This document shows, in pieces, positions 32,681 through 44,060 of a DNA stretch of 64,000 bases. Numbering within the stretch: position 1 is the first letter of the stretch; each line of letters opens with the position of its first letter. The translations under genes were made by a program, and so were the position numbers. Below the pieces are notes generated by a model. That model was not told the origin of the DNA. It did not search any database and saw only the letters and a list, made by a program, of their open reading frames with translations. The stretch is from Cydia pomonella (lineage: Eukaryota > Arthropoda > Insecta > Lepidoptera > Tortricidae), in assembly GCF_033807575.1 (NCBI RefSeq), contig NC_084729.1:124001-188000 (forward strand), in the 5' to 3' direction.

Positions 32681-32857
32681 TTAGTAGCCATACCCTGGAG
32701 GACAAATATACTTCTGTTCAGGATCCTCTTCGGCACCAGGTTGACCCGGCGGTACGCTGGGGTTGTAAGGTATCGTATTCTGTGCGGTACCAGCTGGACC
32801 CGGCGGTATGTTAGGTATCGTATTCTGTATATTCTGTTTGGTACCACCTTTTTCCAT
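32681..32857 (-). CDS. Possible 58-aa proline/glycine-rich small protein or tail exon
   Basis: ATG 32857 to TAA 32681-32683. The middle contains two tandem imperfect repeats around NTIP...PPG...PG and it ends ICPPGYGY. The upstream sequence has no clear acceptor, and an in-frame stop precedes the ATG closely. The stop codon coincides with the TTA target duplication of the adjacent element. Composition suggests a cytoplasmic or extracellular tail. Evidence is frame and repeat only. Confidence 0.3.
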   Translation of the reverse strand: MEKGGTKQNIQNTIPNIPPGPAGTAQNTIPYNPSVPPGQPGAEEDPEQKYICPPGYGY

Positions 32858-32940
32858 ATTATACGTAACGCTTCTTCATTTCATATAATTGTTATTTCAA
32901 ATCTGAAAACGTCGTTTAAAATTAAGAGCGTAACTTCGAT

Positions 32941-33071
32941 TGTACAGTCAGCGTCAAATACTTTGTAGCAACCAAAGTAGCCAAATAGTTCGGTACACCA
33001 TATATTTAGTATGGTGTACCGAACTATTTGGCCACTTTGACTGCTACAAAGTATTTGACACTGACTGTACA
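32941..33071. mobile_element. 131-bp palindromic MITE
   Basis: Inverted repeat TGTACAGTCAGCGTCAAATA and complement, with an almost perfect stem and a small loop near 33005. Confidence 0.85.
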
Positions 33072-33249
33072 GTAATCTGCAGAGATAACTGGCCCCCATG
33101 CATAGAAACTTGTTTGCAGGAGGGTCAGATATCTCTGGAGCTTACTGGACGTAAGCGGCTTTTAGGTGGCGAGTTCGTGTGGTGTGATTCTAAGAAACGA
33201 ACAGAATCCAAGCTCTAGGGTGCAGAACAGGGCTAGATAGTCTAGAAAA

Positions 33250-33430
33250 GCTCATAATCACAGGCCGCATGGCAAGGAAGCGTAGGGATGGACGTATAGC
33301 CATGCTATGGGCGGACAGAATAACGACAGAGACAAAAACCACATTTCAGGCTAGCATGCGCCGGGCCCAAGATAAGGCGGCTTGGAGACCACTGGTGAAG
33401 AGTGTCCACAGTCGTCACGTCCCTCAGCCA
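33250..33430 (+). mobile_element. LINE C-terminal fragment
   Basis: Encodes the basic tail of a non-LTR ORF2 (RMARKRRDGRIAMLWADRI ... AAWRPLVKS) ending at a stop near 33432. Confidence 0.7.
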
Positions 33431-33797
33431 TGAGGATACGACAAGGAAAAAGGGTGCAAGCGGGTTATTTACCAGATAATTTGCTATTAATTTTACAATG
33501 GGTTTGAAATTTATTTGATGCAACGAAACACAAGTTGGTAAAAACGTAATAAAATTACAATATAATTTAAAAAATTGCCCTAAGTAGTGATCGCTTAGTG
33601 GGGTGCCCAGAAGACTGGCCACATTGCCTCTCTGGATAACAACGCTGATCTGCTGAGTGCAATATTGCCCAGCCCTCTCGTCACCCGAAGCCTTTATAAG
33701 GCGTTTTTCTAACTCCTCATCGAGGCATCACGCGCTAGACCACCACCGCTCAGAAATTCAACCCCAAACGCAGGAACTATGTACTCGTAACTAAAGT

Positions 33798-33963
33798 CAG
33801 AGCTGGATGCCAAGCGCGACGATATAAAAGCCAGACCACCCGCGGCAATGCACTATTACACAAATGGTGTGCACACATGCCCGCAATGTTCGCGAACTTT
33901 TGGTAGCAAGATCGGCTACGTCAGTCACTTGCGAGGACACCAGAGACAGCAACGGAGTTGATA
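33798..33963 (+). mobile_element. LINE terminal zinc-finger fragment
   Basis: Encodes ARPPAAMHYY and then a CPQCSRTFGSKIGYVSHLRGH finger and stop, equivalent to 23512-23700 on the other strand. Confidence 0.75.
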
Positions 33964-35377
33964 CTTGATAGCAGTCGCCGTGGCCGAATCGGCCATGGAG
34001 TATTATTATTTTAAAATCAAAGCAGCGATGTTGATAGCATAGCGACCGTGCGCGTTGGAGTGTCTGCCATCTTGTGGCCCGAATAAAAACAATAAACATG
34101 TAAATTTACACGTCACGTGTTTTGTTGTGCATGGTAGGTTCTGTCATCTTGTGGGCTACATCGGAACAATAAACATCACATTTACGCCTCGCGCCAGAAA
34201 TCTGACGGCTCTTGTGCTGCCCCCTACAGTTCATGCACGCTCCCTATAGCCACTCACATGCTTCATATTTTTCAGTGACTTCTATTATTATAATAAAATA
34301 AGGGTGACAGCTGGTAACTACAGTTATCAAAAGCAAGTGAGTGGATAAACTGTGCAAGTGTTAACGTCATAATTTCACAGAAGTTTGACAGTTACAACAC
34401 TTGCACAGTCTGTGCTATCAAAATAGCTGCCAAGTTGGCTTGGTCTGACTCTACTACCAAGGGGGACTGACGAGGCTTGGGGGTTTCGGCCGAGGATGCG
34501 GCCGCACCAGCGCCAACTTTGGTGCTTTGGTGGTGGAATGTGGGACAGCGCTAGGGTATGTAGCAGCCCATACAAGATGCCAGCTCATGATTCAATAGTT
34601 TTAAACTTACTTTGAGACTTTATTTCAAATTCTTACGTGTGTAGTCACTCTTTTAAATATTATACATTAAAAATATTAACAAGTACACATATCACCATAA
34701 GATTTTCACGTTTGCGAAACACAAGAGTCAAATAACAAATAATTTATGATAAACTATCGCATATTTGGTATAAAATTGTAAACCACTAATTTGATTTGTC
34801 AAAAGTTAATTTGACAGACGAAAAGAAAACAGAGATTAGAAAAGAGGTATATCCTAAAGCACAGAAAGACCTTGCGACGTTGACTGAGAAGGTTGGTTTT
34901 TATCTACAGACTTGGAGCAAAGAGAATTTGAAATAGAGGTGGATTGTCAAAAAAACTTTGTACTCACAGTAAATTTAGAGTCCTCCGAGACGAAATAATA
35001 TTCTTATATGCAGTGTCTATTAACGTATTTATATCTATCGTTAAACGGCTGCGCAGACGCCGACAGCCACACTGTATAGAATAATATTATTATTGTTCAC
35101 ATCACCTAATCGGAAAAGGACTTTTTCTTCCCTGCTAGGGGGATTCAAAGTGGCTCTTTTCTGTTCTATGACACTTTTTTAGCATTCTATTTTTTAGCTT
35201 AAATAAATATTTTTGACAATATTTTTTCTCTCAGGGGGTGAGATTTCCATCTTGGGCGTTAACATTTGAATCCCTCACTACGCTCGGGATGCGGATTAAA
35301 AATAAAGTAAGCTTTCATTTGATATAATACACGATTAAATAACAGATGAGGGTATATTATTAACACCACTTACTCAC
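33964..35377. other. Spacer with repeat pieces, no gene accepted
   Basis: 34270-34460 is related to the element at 32214-32680. 35098-35290 is interspersed repeat C. The rest is AT-rich. Confidence 0.45.
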
Positions 35378-35439
35378 CTGTTAATGCCTGGCAATCCCAC
35401 ATGACAGTTGGGTTGAGGGTCAACTCTACTTTTTCAATT
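35378..35439 (-). CDS. Isolated internal exon, phase 2 in and phase 1 out
   Basis: A 62-nt stretch bounded by an acceptor CCCAACAG and a strong donor GTGAGTAAG. Only the phase-2 frame is open; it encodes about 20 residues (IEKVELTLNPTVMWDCQALT). Its phases equal those of the 46.0-kb exon and of the family A exons plus their donor. An ATG eleven codons in could also start translation. I could not assign its partners. Confidence 0.4.
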
Positions 35440-35865
35440 CTGTTGGGTATATATTTTTTAAATAACAAATCATGAAGGTACATAAAAATAATATATTTTT
35501 CAAACTGTCCGAACGCAATTTAATTAGACAACCTATGTGCAATATTATCTATCATTTATTTCTTATCACTACTAAATAACAGATGAGGGTATATTTCTAA
35601 TACCGGATCTCAGACCATAGTAAAACGGGTCATGCACGCTTAAGTCCAAGATTGTTCAACATGTTTCGCTCAGCGGTCTTGAAACGTGTGCACGCGTTGG
35701 CGGACCGATGCAGACTGCGGGCTGCAGCTCTCAGCGGCCAATTACTCGGCGCGGGCGACTGCGGCGGCAGGGGAGGCGAGGAACTACCGTCATTTTCGAC
35801 ATAATGTCAAATGATTTGCGCACAACAGCGGTTCGGTCACGGAAGTTATATTATTAAAATACTAG

Positions 35866-36030
35866 TTATAGTTTCGTCACCAGTAGGTAGATTATTAAAC
35901 AGACGATTAATATTAATCCGATGCCTGCACAGACAAATATGAAGATCGTAAATTTCCCCGCATGCTTCTGGCCGTACACAGGCCCTCGCACGCGGAAAGG
36001 GGATGCTGGCAACGGTTTGTCTTGCTTCAT
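35866..36030 (-). CDS. Small single-pass membrane protein, family B (54 aa)
   Basis: Acceptor CATTGTTACAG, then three bases and ATG 36030. The protein has a basic, proline-containing N-terminus, a VYGQK motif, then KFTIFIF leading into one long helix (CAGIGLILIVCLIIYLL) and a three-residue tail, TAA 35866-35868. It aligns with 19807-20055 over the motif and helix, but its tail is much shorter. A longer overlapping frame in this place (35846-36058) is a shadow. The 5' UTR exon was not found. Confidence 0.65.
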   Translation of the reverse strand: MKQDKPLPASPFRVRGPVYGQKHAGKFTIFIFVCAGIGLILIVCLIIYLLVTKL

Positions 36031-36224
36031 GACCTGTAACAATGGTAGATTGTGTCACAAGGGAGCAAAGTTACATATTTACGGCGTGGGCGTATATTGA
36101 ATCCTGAACGATACGATGGATTCTATAATAGGATCCCGAGAATCGTAATGGATTCTAAAACAGAATCCTGAGCGTAGTGAGGTATTAAATTGTTAACGCC
36201 GAAGGTGGAAAAAAATCATTTCTC

Positions 36225-37090
36225 ATGTTCTGAAAGAGGGTCATTGTTGTTCTAAAAAGTGTGCAGAAATATGTTTCTGCACTAAAGCATTTTACTTTCC
36301 AAGTAACAATTTTTCCTTTTTTTACGATAAGCAATTAAAATATGGTTTCAAATGCACTTTTTATACAATTTCCATTTTTATATTTAACTCCCCTTATTGA
36401 AATAAATAACGACACTTTTTAACCGACTTCAAAAAAGGAGGAGGTCCTCAATTCGACTGTTTTTTTTTTAATTTTTTTTGTATGTATGTTACTCGATATC
36501 TACGAGAATCGTGAACCGATTTTCAAAAAAAATTTTTAATCGAACGGGTATAATATAATAAAATAAATAAAAACATTTATTTCAGACCAAATTGATCCAT
36601 ATATGGTTAGTTACAGCGTATCTTAATAACTGTATAACCCCGAGATGGTCCCGTTGGCACCAAGTCGGGGTCTGATGATGGGATCTTGGAGAAATCGAGG
36701 GAACTCTTCAAATGTTATACGAGTAGGTATATGTATAGCGCTTTTGGTAGTTTCTGAAGTCGGTTATATTTTTTGTTAAAAAGTTTTATTATACCTAAAT
36801 GGTTATTTGAAAGTACCCTCAAGAAATGCTATAAAAATTATACTTAGTCATGTTTTTTTCATCTTCGTTTTAAAGTTGTAGGACTTGTAGGTCGTCGCTT
36901 GCAGAACGAGCGGCCTACAACTCTTATTAATTTGTTTTATATTTTGCATTTTCATGTAGGTATTTTACTTTCCTCGTATTTGAAATGAAAAGTAGAGCGT
37001 TTAACTCGGATGAAAGGAAACATTGCAGCCTCAGAATATTGCCAAACTACCTCGGCAGAAATGAGTGCCTTTCATCCCTTGGTTGACAGT
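36225..37090 (+). mobile_element. Repeat related to 15060-15475, interrupted by a MITE
   Basis: Matches 15060-15475 at both ends (TTTCTGCACTA and TTTCATCCCTTGGTTGACA blocks). The extra length is the element at 36419-36771 plus other sequence. Confidence 0.6.
36419..36771. mobile_element. 350-bp MITE
   Basis: Ends AACCGACTTCAAAAAAGGAG and a right end carrying CTGAAGTCGGTT. No coding frame. Confidence 0.65.
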
Positions 37091-37480
37091 CTAGTATTGA
37101 CACATGGGTACTGCTTTTCACATCCCCTAAGAGAAAATTATTATGATTGAAAATATTATTTTAGCAAGTCCTATGAAAAATAGTGTCTTTGAAAAGAAAA
37201 GTGTCACTTTGATCCCTGCTAGCAGGGAATAAAAAGTCCTTTTCCAAATATGTGATGTAAAAAACTAATTTGAACTAGAAGCACTATCCGTAGAGTTGGA
37301 ATTCTGTAGACGTGAGTATAATTCCTTTCTACTGTATAGATCGTGTCGTTCACGAACACGCGTGTCTTGAGTCGTAATGTCATGTTAATAAAGGTTAGAT
37401 TTGACAAATCTGCGCGTCACCGTGGATGACACGAACTATAACAACAGTAAGCAGCGTTGGAAAGCGTTCCCATAGCGTAA
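37091..37480. other. Spacer with an inverted copy of repeat C
   Basis: 37086-37255 is repeat C on the minus strand; the rest has no recognised feature. Confidence 0.45.
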
Positions 37481-37739
37481 GGCCCTCAACACACGGAGCG
37501 TAACCGTATCGTAATACGCGCGTAGAACGCGAGCGCTACGAGCACGGATAAGTTCAAACAAGTTCGAACACGAAGCGTCGTCGTAGCGTAGCGTATGAGA
37601 TTTCTGTCGTCATCATGACAGGCGTAGCGTAATACAGGCCCAAAAAACAAAACTTCACGAAATATGACGAGAAAGCTTACGCGACGCTTAGTGCTCAGCT
37701 CAGAACTCAACTATTCGTAACGTTTTTACGATACGCTTA

Positions 37740-38878
37740 GTGTAAGACCTGAGTGGACGCTCGAGTTAGGCGTGCAGCGGGGCGGGGCGTGCGGCGTGCA
37801 TGTTAAACAAATGAGACTCATATTGGTGTCCTGAGTCGACGCTACTCAAAGCGAATGCCGAGCGGGCAAGTTTGCGGGCAATGCAGCGTCGAGCGGGGCG
37901 TCGCGGAGAGGTTCAAACCTGTTTGTGATTTGCAGCGGCGATAAGAGCGTGGAGTCATGTCGTGCAAACGTATTGTATTGTTGTAAAGTTTGTATTGTAT
38001 TATTGAAATACGATATAAACTAGCATTTTGGGTATCATCTCACACTTTATACAAAAATAGACTGTATAAATAAATGGAAGGCAAATTAAAGTACTTATTA
38101 ATTTACACTTTTAATCCATTGCATCTTAAGGTATCCTATAAAGTGGGAAATTCTCCAAACCGTCTTCTTTACGACAATAGGACCTTGTTTTGTAGAAAAA
38201 AACACATGTTGAGCCATAAAGTCTTTTCTAAAAAGAAATTGTGGGGAACTAGCCTAATGAGAGAAGTAAAACCAGCTAGTTTCCACACTAAATATATATA
38301 TTGTCAATAACGGCACACAAGAGTCACAAGCACAAAGAGAAGAAATAAGAGTACAAAGCACAGCACAGTATAGTTGAAGAGAAACTTAAAGTAAGCACAG
38401 GAGATAGAAAAAGCACATAAGGATAGCGTACATAAAAAGAAAATAAAACTATAAGCGCTATTCGGCGCGCAGCGCAAACCGAATTTAATCCCAAATGTAA
38501 GCGAGTCGGTGCGTAAGCATTGACCGTTACTCGGGCGGCGCGAGCGCATGCGTCCAGCCTCGAGAGTGGATATCTGCCGACTAACTAGGATTTCCGAGCG
38601 CGCACGAATGCATGCTCGGGTCGCCGATCTACGGCGAAGCGAACCGAGCGATAAGGCAAGTTCTTGTTCACCGCGCTCGCGTCGCGCGGAACCGTAATGG
38701 CGTTTAAATATAATAACATTAATATTATTTATTAATATATTAACAATTAAAATATCTGTCGCCACAAAATCAAGAATGTCGTCCGACGTCGATGCCATGG
38801 TGATCTATCTCATGCCCGCCCGCCCCGCTGTACGCCTCGCTGAACGCTCCGCTCCGAGCGTCCACTCAGGCCTTACAC
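37740..38878. mobile_element. Inner PIF/Harbinger-like element with TTA duplication
   Basis: 1139-bp element with ends GTGTAAGACCTGAGTGGACG / complement, flanked by TTA at 37737-37739 and 38879-38881, inserted inside the 37481-38907 element. The terminal 60 bases are very GC-rich. The minus-strand frame at 38304-38798 may derive from a lost transposase. Confidence 0.85.
38304..38798 (-). other. 164-codon frame inside the inner element, doubtful
   Basis: Starts in a good context (CACCATGG) just inside the right end, with an acidic then hydrophobic N-terminus, an Arg-rich middle and a hydrophobic end. No DDE catalytic motif can be seen. It could be a truncated transposase or a chance frame. 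Confidence 0.2.
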
Positions 38879-38910
38879 TTACGCTTACGCTTCGTGTGCT
38901 GAGGGCCTAA

Positions 38911-40074
38911 AATGTAGTTGAAGTATGAAGTGTTGTTTTTGTACATATTAGCATGTTGTATAGTGTTATTTGTTGTATAGTAAATACAACAAATAAAAGG
39001 TTACGCTAGATTGATTTGTGTAAGATTGTCCTAGTGTATTTATTTAAATTGGGTTGAATTTTGTTGAGAAAGCTATGATTCAAAATAAATGGAATTTTAA
39101 TTAGTATGAAAGGTTCTAATTATATTGAAATGGAGTGTACATTGTAATGCACACTGGGCATTACAGAAACGAGGGCCGAGGCGCAGGCAAAGCTAGTACA
39201 CTTATATCCAATAGGAGATGATTTAACACTTACCAAATAAAACTAAACACACGCTAAAATAAGAAAATTTTAAATGTACATAACACAACTTCACAATTTA
39301 CTTGCACAGACATAAACTCGAAAGGTATTTAATGAATTTAAGCCATGTTAAAAATGTTTAAAAATACAAAATAAACACAAAATTTTAAATGACAAATAAT
39401 AACGTCCAAAGTGACAGATGATCACAGATGATTCGTAGCTATGACAGAAAAATACGATATGAATTTTCTAAAATATAGCAATGCTTAAGGCCTCCACAAA
39501 CGTCTCGATAATAGCATGCGATTTGCGCTACATTGCTTCAGCACGTTGAACCTATCTTGGTCCCTATGACAGTTATTTATGTGATAGTCAGCAAACGAGC
39601 AGACGAGCCGCCCGATGGGAAGCGGCCATCGTTGCCCACGGGCGTAAGCAACATCACAGTAGCCACTTAAGCGTTTATTTTTATATGGAGTAGCTATCAC
39701 GTAAAATAATTGTAAAAATGTAACATTTATGTAATAAAAATACATCATAGTCATCATAGGGATTATAATTCGAAGCGATTATTATTTATTTATTTATTTA
39801 AAATTGGATTCAGACAACAAGGCCCATATTACAAATATAGACAGACTAACATACATATGCATACATTTTATAAAATTAAAACTTAACACTATTTAGGCGA
39901 CAAAACGGCGTGGCTCCGTTGGCATATGCCGTATTATGAAGGCAGTCATCGAAAATGCTGCGGCCTTGCGATTTGTTGTATGGTCTGTGTTTTACGAAAA
40001 AAAAATGCATATTACTCCTTAGACACGTGCATTTTTCTTCAATTATAGCATCATATAGGATATAGGAGTCATTG
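38911..40074. other. Intergenic stretch without a recognised gene
   Basis: AT-rich with short TTTA runs (39780-39800) and no splice-bounded frame. Confidence 0.4.
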
Positions 40075-40632
40075 AAAAAGCGGCCAAGTGCGAGTCGGAC
40101 TCGCCCATGAAGGATTCCGTACCATTTATGACGTATTAAAAAAAACTACTTACTAGATCTCGTTCAAACCAATTTTCGGTGGAAGTTTGCATGGTAATGT
40201 GTATCATATATTTTTTTTTAGATTTTTCATTCTGTTATTTTAGAAGTTACGGGGGGGGGGGGGGGACACACATTTTTCCACTTTAGAAGTGTCTCTCGCG
40301 CAAACTATTTAGTTTAGAAAAAAATATATTACAAACCTAAATATTATTTTTGAAGACCTATCCATAGATACCCCACACATATGGGTTTGATGAAAAAGAT
40401 TTTTTAAGTTTTAGTTCTAAGTACGGGGAACCCCCAAAATTTTGTTTTTTTTTTCTATTTTTGTGTAAAATTCTTAATGCGGTTCATAGAATACATCTAC
40501 TTACCAAGTTTGTACAGTATAGCTCTTATAGTTTCGGAAAAAAGTGGCTGTGACATAATCGGACAGACGGACATGACGAATCTATAAGGGTTCCGTTTTT
40601 TGCCATTTGGCTACGCCTACGGAACCCAAAAA
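40075..40632 (+). mobile_element. Interspersed repeat J (about 540 bp)
   Basis: Collinear with 62613-63126, including a poly-G tract (40249-40265), TCTCTCGCGCAA and the end block GCCATTTGGCTACGGAACCC. Non-coding. Confidence 0.8.
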
Positions 40633-40984
40633 ATTACAAACTTATGATGTAATTTAACAAGTTCAACGTATATAATCTTAATAAGGGGTATTATTACTGC
40701 ACTGTTCTGCCGCCAGAGTGCAGCACTAGCACCTTTCGCAAACCATAGAGTAACTTATACATACTCGTACTGTGCCGTAAACTGTTATCTGACAAATTTT
40801 TACAGATAATAAATTTAGTTATCTTTATCTGTCTCTTTATCGCTCGAATATGCAAGAGTGATAGAGAGGTTAGATAACGAAATTTCGATTTTCTTGTTTC
40901 GCCGTAGACCCTTAGATTGTGATGGATTGTGGTAGTGGCGCCCCCTATGCAGAATTTCGCGTAATATTCCCTGTTGTAGGATTA

Positions 40985-41656
40985 CTGTCAGATAGGATCC
41001 CTTATAATATGATCAAAAAAGGAGTGAGTGCTGAGGTGACGAAAGACAGAGGAGAATGGAAGAGAAGAACATGTTGTTCCGACCCCACATAATGTGCTGG
41101 GATAAGGGCAGGAGGAAGAAGAAGATCGTATATATGGGATCCCTTATACACCGTGGGCCAATTAAACCCGACAGATTTCAAAGGTGTATTCTTGACCGCA
41201 TTTAGAGACTAAAATGTCATACAATGTTTTCTGAAATCGGTCTTGTTTTAGAGATAATGACAATTTCTGTGAAAATTTGTTTCTTTTATAACTTAGTCAA
41301 AAACGCCTTTTTAGCTGTGACGCTGCCACTATGTGACTTGGTTTAGACATACCTACTGACAGATATTAAAGTTTTAAAGTAAACTCGCAATTTTCGTCTG
41401 TAAATAAAAAAAAACTACTTATTCGTTGTAATGATTTTTTTTCACCAAGGTGTAAAAATAAATAACGTGTCGTGTGCAGAAAACGCAAAAAGAAATTTTT
41501 TTCGGCAAAAAAAAAATTATTCTTTGGCGAATTTGGCCAAAACTCATGTAACATTTTTTGCTCCTTATGACCTCAGGAATGCGTGGTTAAAATCTGTCGG
41601 GTTTAATTGGCCCACGGTGTATATGATCATATACATATAAGGGATCCTATTTGACC
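40985..41656. mobile_element. Nested inverted-repeat elements
   Basis: Outer ends GTCAGATAGGATCCCTTATA and complement near 41637-41655. The inner element at 41147-41621 has ends TACACCGTGGGCCAATTAAA and complement and belongs to the family at 18910-19362. The inner one appears inserted into the outer. Confidence 0.6.
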
Positions 41657-41775
41657 TATAGTGACTGTGACTGTACATTCAATGTTCATTGTACTTACCG
41701 CCAGCAAAATAATTTTAGGACCCTAAAAAAAGTTCTAACAAACTCCAATATATTGAACTTAAACCCTACCATTCC

Positions 41776-42028
41776 AGATCCAGAGCGGAGCCCAACTGGG
41801 GAAGTACCTCCACCTTACAGAAAACAGCAGCCAAATAACACTAGACCCTACTCATAGTGTTGTGTTCCTGCCGGTGAGTAAAGTTGCCAGAGCTCAACGA
41901 GGGGGGGAGGGGTGTTAGGGTCGGCAACGCGCATGTAACGCCTCTGGAGTTGCAGGCGTACATAGGCTACGGAGACTGCTTACCATCAGGCGGGCCGTAT
42001 GCTTGTTTGCCACCGACGTAGTATAAAA
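41776..42028 (-). mobile_element. Interspersed repeat R, minus strand
   Basis: Complement of 17202-17515, nearly full length. Confidence 0.75.
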
Positions 42029-42257
42029 CTTAAACCCTTATTGTGCTTGTTTTTTGTTCGTTCGTTTCTATCGGAGCGGCCGAGGTGCTCAAAAATATCT
42101 GAACACGCACCCTAACGCCTTGACAATAGAGGCATGTCGGAGCGGCCAAGGCGCTCACAAATATCTGAATATTTGTGAGCGCCTTGGCCGCTCCGATATA
42201 TCTGATGGCGACTGTACATTTTTTTGCGACAATAAATGACTTTATTTATTTATAAAC

Positions 42258-42530
42258 GACCGGTTTGGCTAATGGGTAGTGACCCTGCCTACGAAGCTGA
42301 TGGTCCCGGGTTCAAATTCTGGTAAGGGCATGTATTCGTGTGATGAGCATGGATATTTGTTCCTGAGTCATGGGTGTTTTCTATGTATTTAAGTATTTAT
42401 AAATATTTATATATTATATATATCGTTGTCTAAGTACCCTCAACACAAGCCTTATTGAGCTTACTGTGGGACTTAGTCAATTTGTGTAATAATGTCCTAT
42501 AATATTTATTTATTTATTTACTTAACTATT
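42258..42530 (+). mobile_element. SINE family A, best full-length copy
   Basis: Head CGACCGGTTTGGCTAATGGG with B box GGTTCAAATTCTGG, body, and tail ending ATTTATTTATTTA. Its end is a few bases from the stop codon of the gene at 42536-48407 (other strand), so it supplies that gene's 3' UTR region, including TTTATT (AATAAA on the minus strand). Confidence 0.85.
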
Positions 42531-42535
42531 TAAAT

Positions 42536-43505
42536 CTACAACTCGAAGTTAGCGAAGACGTCCGTGAGCTCGAAGAGGAAAAATATGACGATGACAGCTA
42601 TGGCAAGGCAGATTATACACGTGGCCACCGTCCCTGTACAGTCAGACAAATATTAAACGCGTGAGTATCGTGAAACTATAAGGTTTTCTAGTTGACTACG
42701 GAACCTTAATAAGTTTTTGGCAAAAATTTCATTTTTGGTACAAGCTTTTATCGCTGACTGTACTTTTCTTTTCACAGGCAACTAATACTCATCGAGACAA
42801 TTTAAAAAACCCCAAAAACCATTAGGTTGCGTTGTTTTGCACAGAGTTCCTATGGCCACCTCCTGTCTCCATCATCAGATCAGCTCGATGGTACCATAAT
42901 ATTGCATTGTCACCCGACTTACATATGTATGCATCAGCTTCATCGGAAACCGGGAAGTGAGTCAAATTTAACTTGCAAGATTCGTCCCATACATACTGAC
43001 AGGGCAAGTTAAATAAAAGCTTGTACAATTAACCGTCAAAAATATTTTTTACACACAGTTTTATTGCCGACAGCACTTTCTCTTTTTTGTATGTCTATCA
43101 AGTACTTCTCGAGACCTTTCAAATGAGCCTAAACTTAATGTGTTTTAGTTTTCCCATCGTTGAGTTCCTTTGGCTACCTTCCAACTGCATCATCAGATCA
43201 GCTCCATTTTAGTATACTATTGCATTGTCATCGGAAATACAGAAGTATACCAAATTTCAGTTCAAACAGACACCAGTACCCCTAGTGTAAATAAATTCGA
43301 TTTCGAAACGTGACGTACGCATTTGCGTTTAGTCTCATTTTGTATTGGATTTAGAAAGAGCGCGCCAAGCGGGACGTTTTGGAAACTCAAAATCCTATAC
43401 AAAATGAGACTTAACGCAAACGCGTTCGTCACGTTATGATGTCGATCAAAGTTACACTAGGGGTACAGGAAGTGGTTCAAATTTAAGTTACAAGATTTGA
43501 AGCAC

Positions 43506-43561
<56 letters not shown>

Positions 43562-44008
43562 TATACCTTTAAACGAGCAATTCTTGTATATATATATATA
43601 TATTTCTGTGATCTCGGAATCGGCTCTAACGATTTCGAAGAAATTTGGTATATGGGGGTTTTTGTGGGTATACAATCGATCTAGATTAGTGTTATGTTTG
43701 GGAAAACGCGTGTTTTCGAGTTTTCATGCCTTTTTCTTTCGACGTAGAATATGGTCGCTAATTTCGTGTTGCCGGCCACTGTCCGTCTGGTCCAGCGGGT
43801 TAAGACGCGGACGGCTAGAAACGAGTGTTACGGGTTCGAATCTCGCCCGGTGACTAACTTTTTGTTTTTTTTTATATGTTCAAGTTTATATATTTTTTTT
43901 TATTGTTTTAGACAAGTTTAATTTAGTAAAAAATGTAGTTAAGATTATCACCTATACACCACCATATTACAATAAATAGTTATAACCGAGCAAAGCTCGG
44001 TCGCCCAG

Positions 44009-44060
<52 letters not shown>

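Larger units (their letters stand above)
37481..38907. mobile_element. Outer PIF/Harbinger-like element with TAA duplication
   Basis: Ends GGCCCTCAACACACGGAGCG / CGCTTCGTGTGCTGAGGGCC, flanked by TAA at 37478-37480 and 38908-38910. Without its insert it is only about 285 bp, so it is a MITE. Confidence 0.85.

Noticed and set aside
35846..36058. 70-codon minus-strand frame
   Set aside because: It overlaps the 54-codon frame that has an acceptor, an ATG, a membrane helix and a paralog at 19.8 kb; the longer frame is a shadow.
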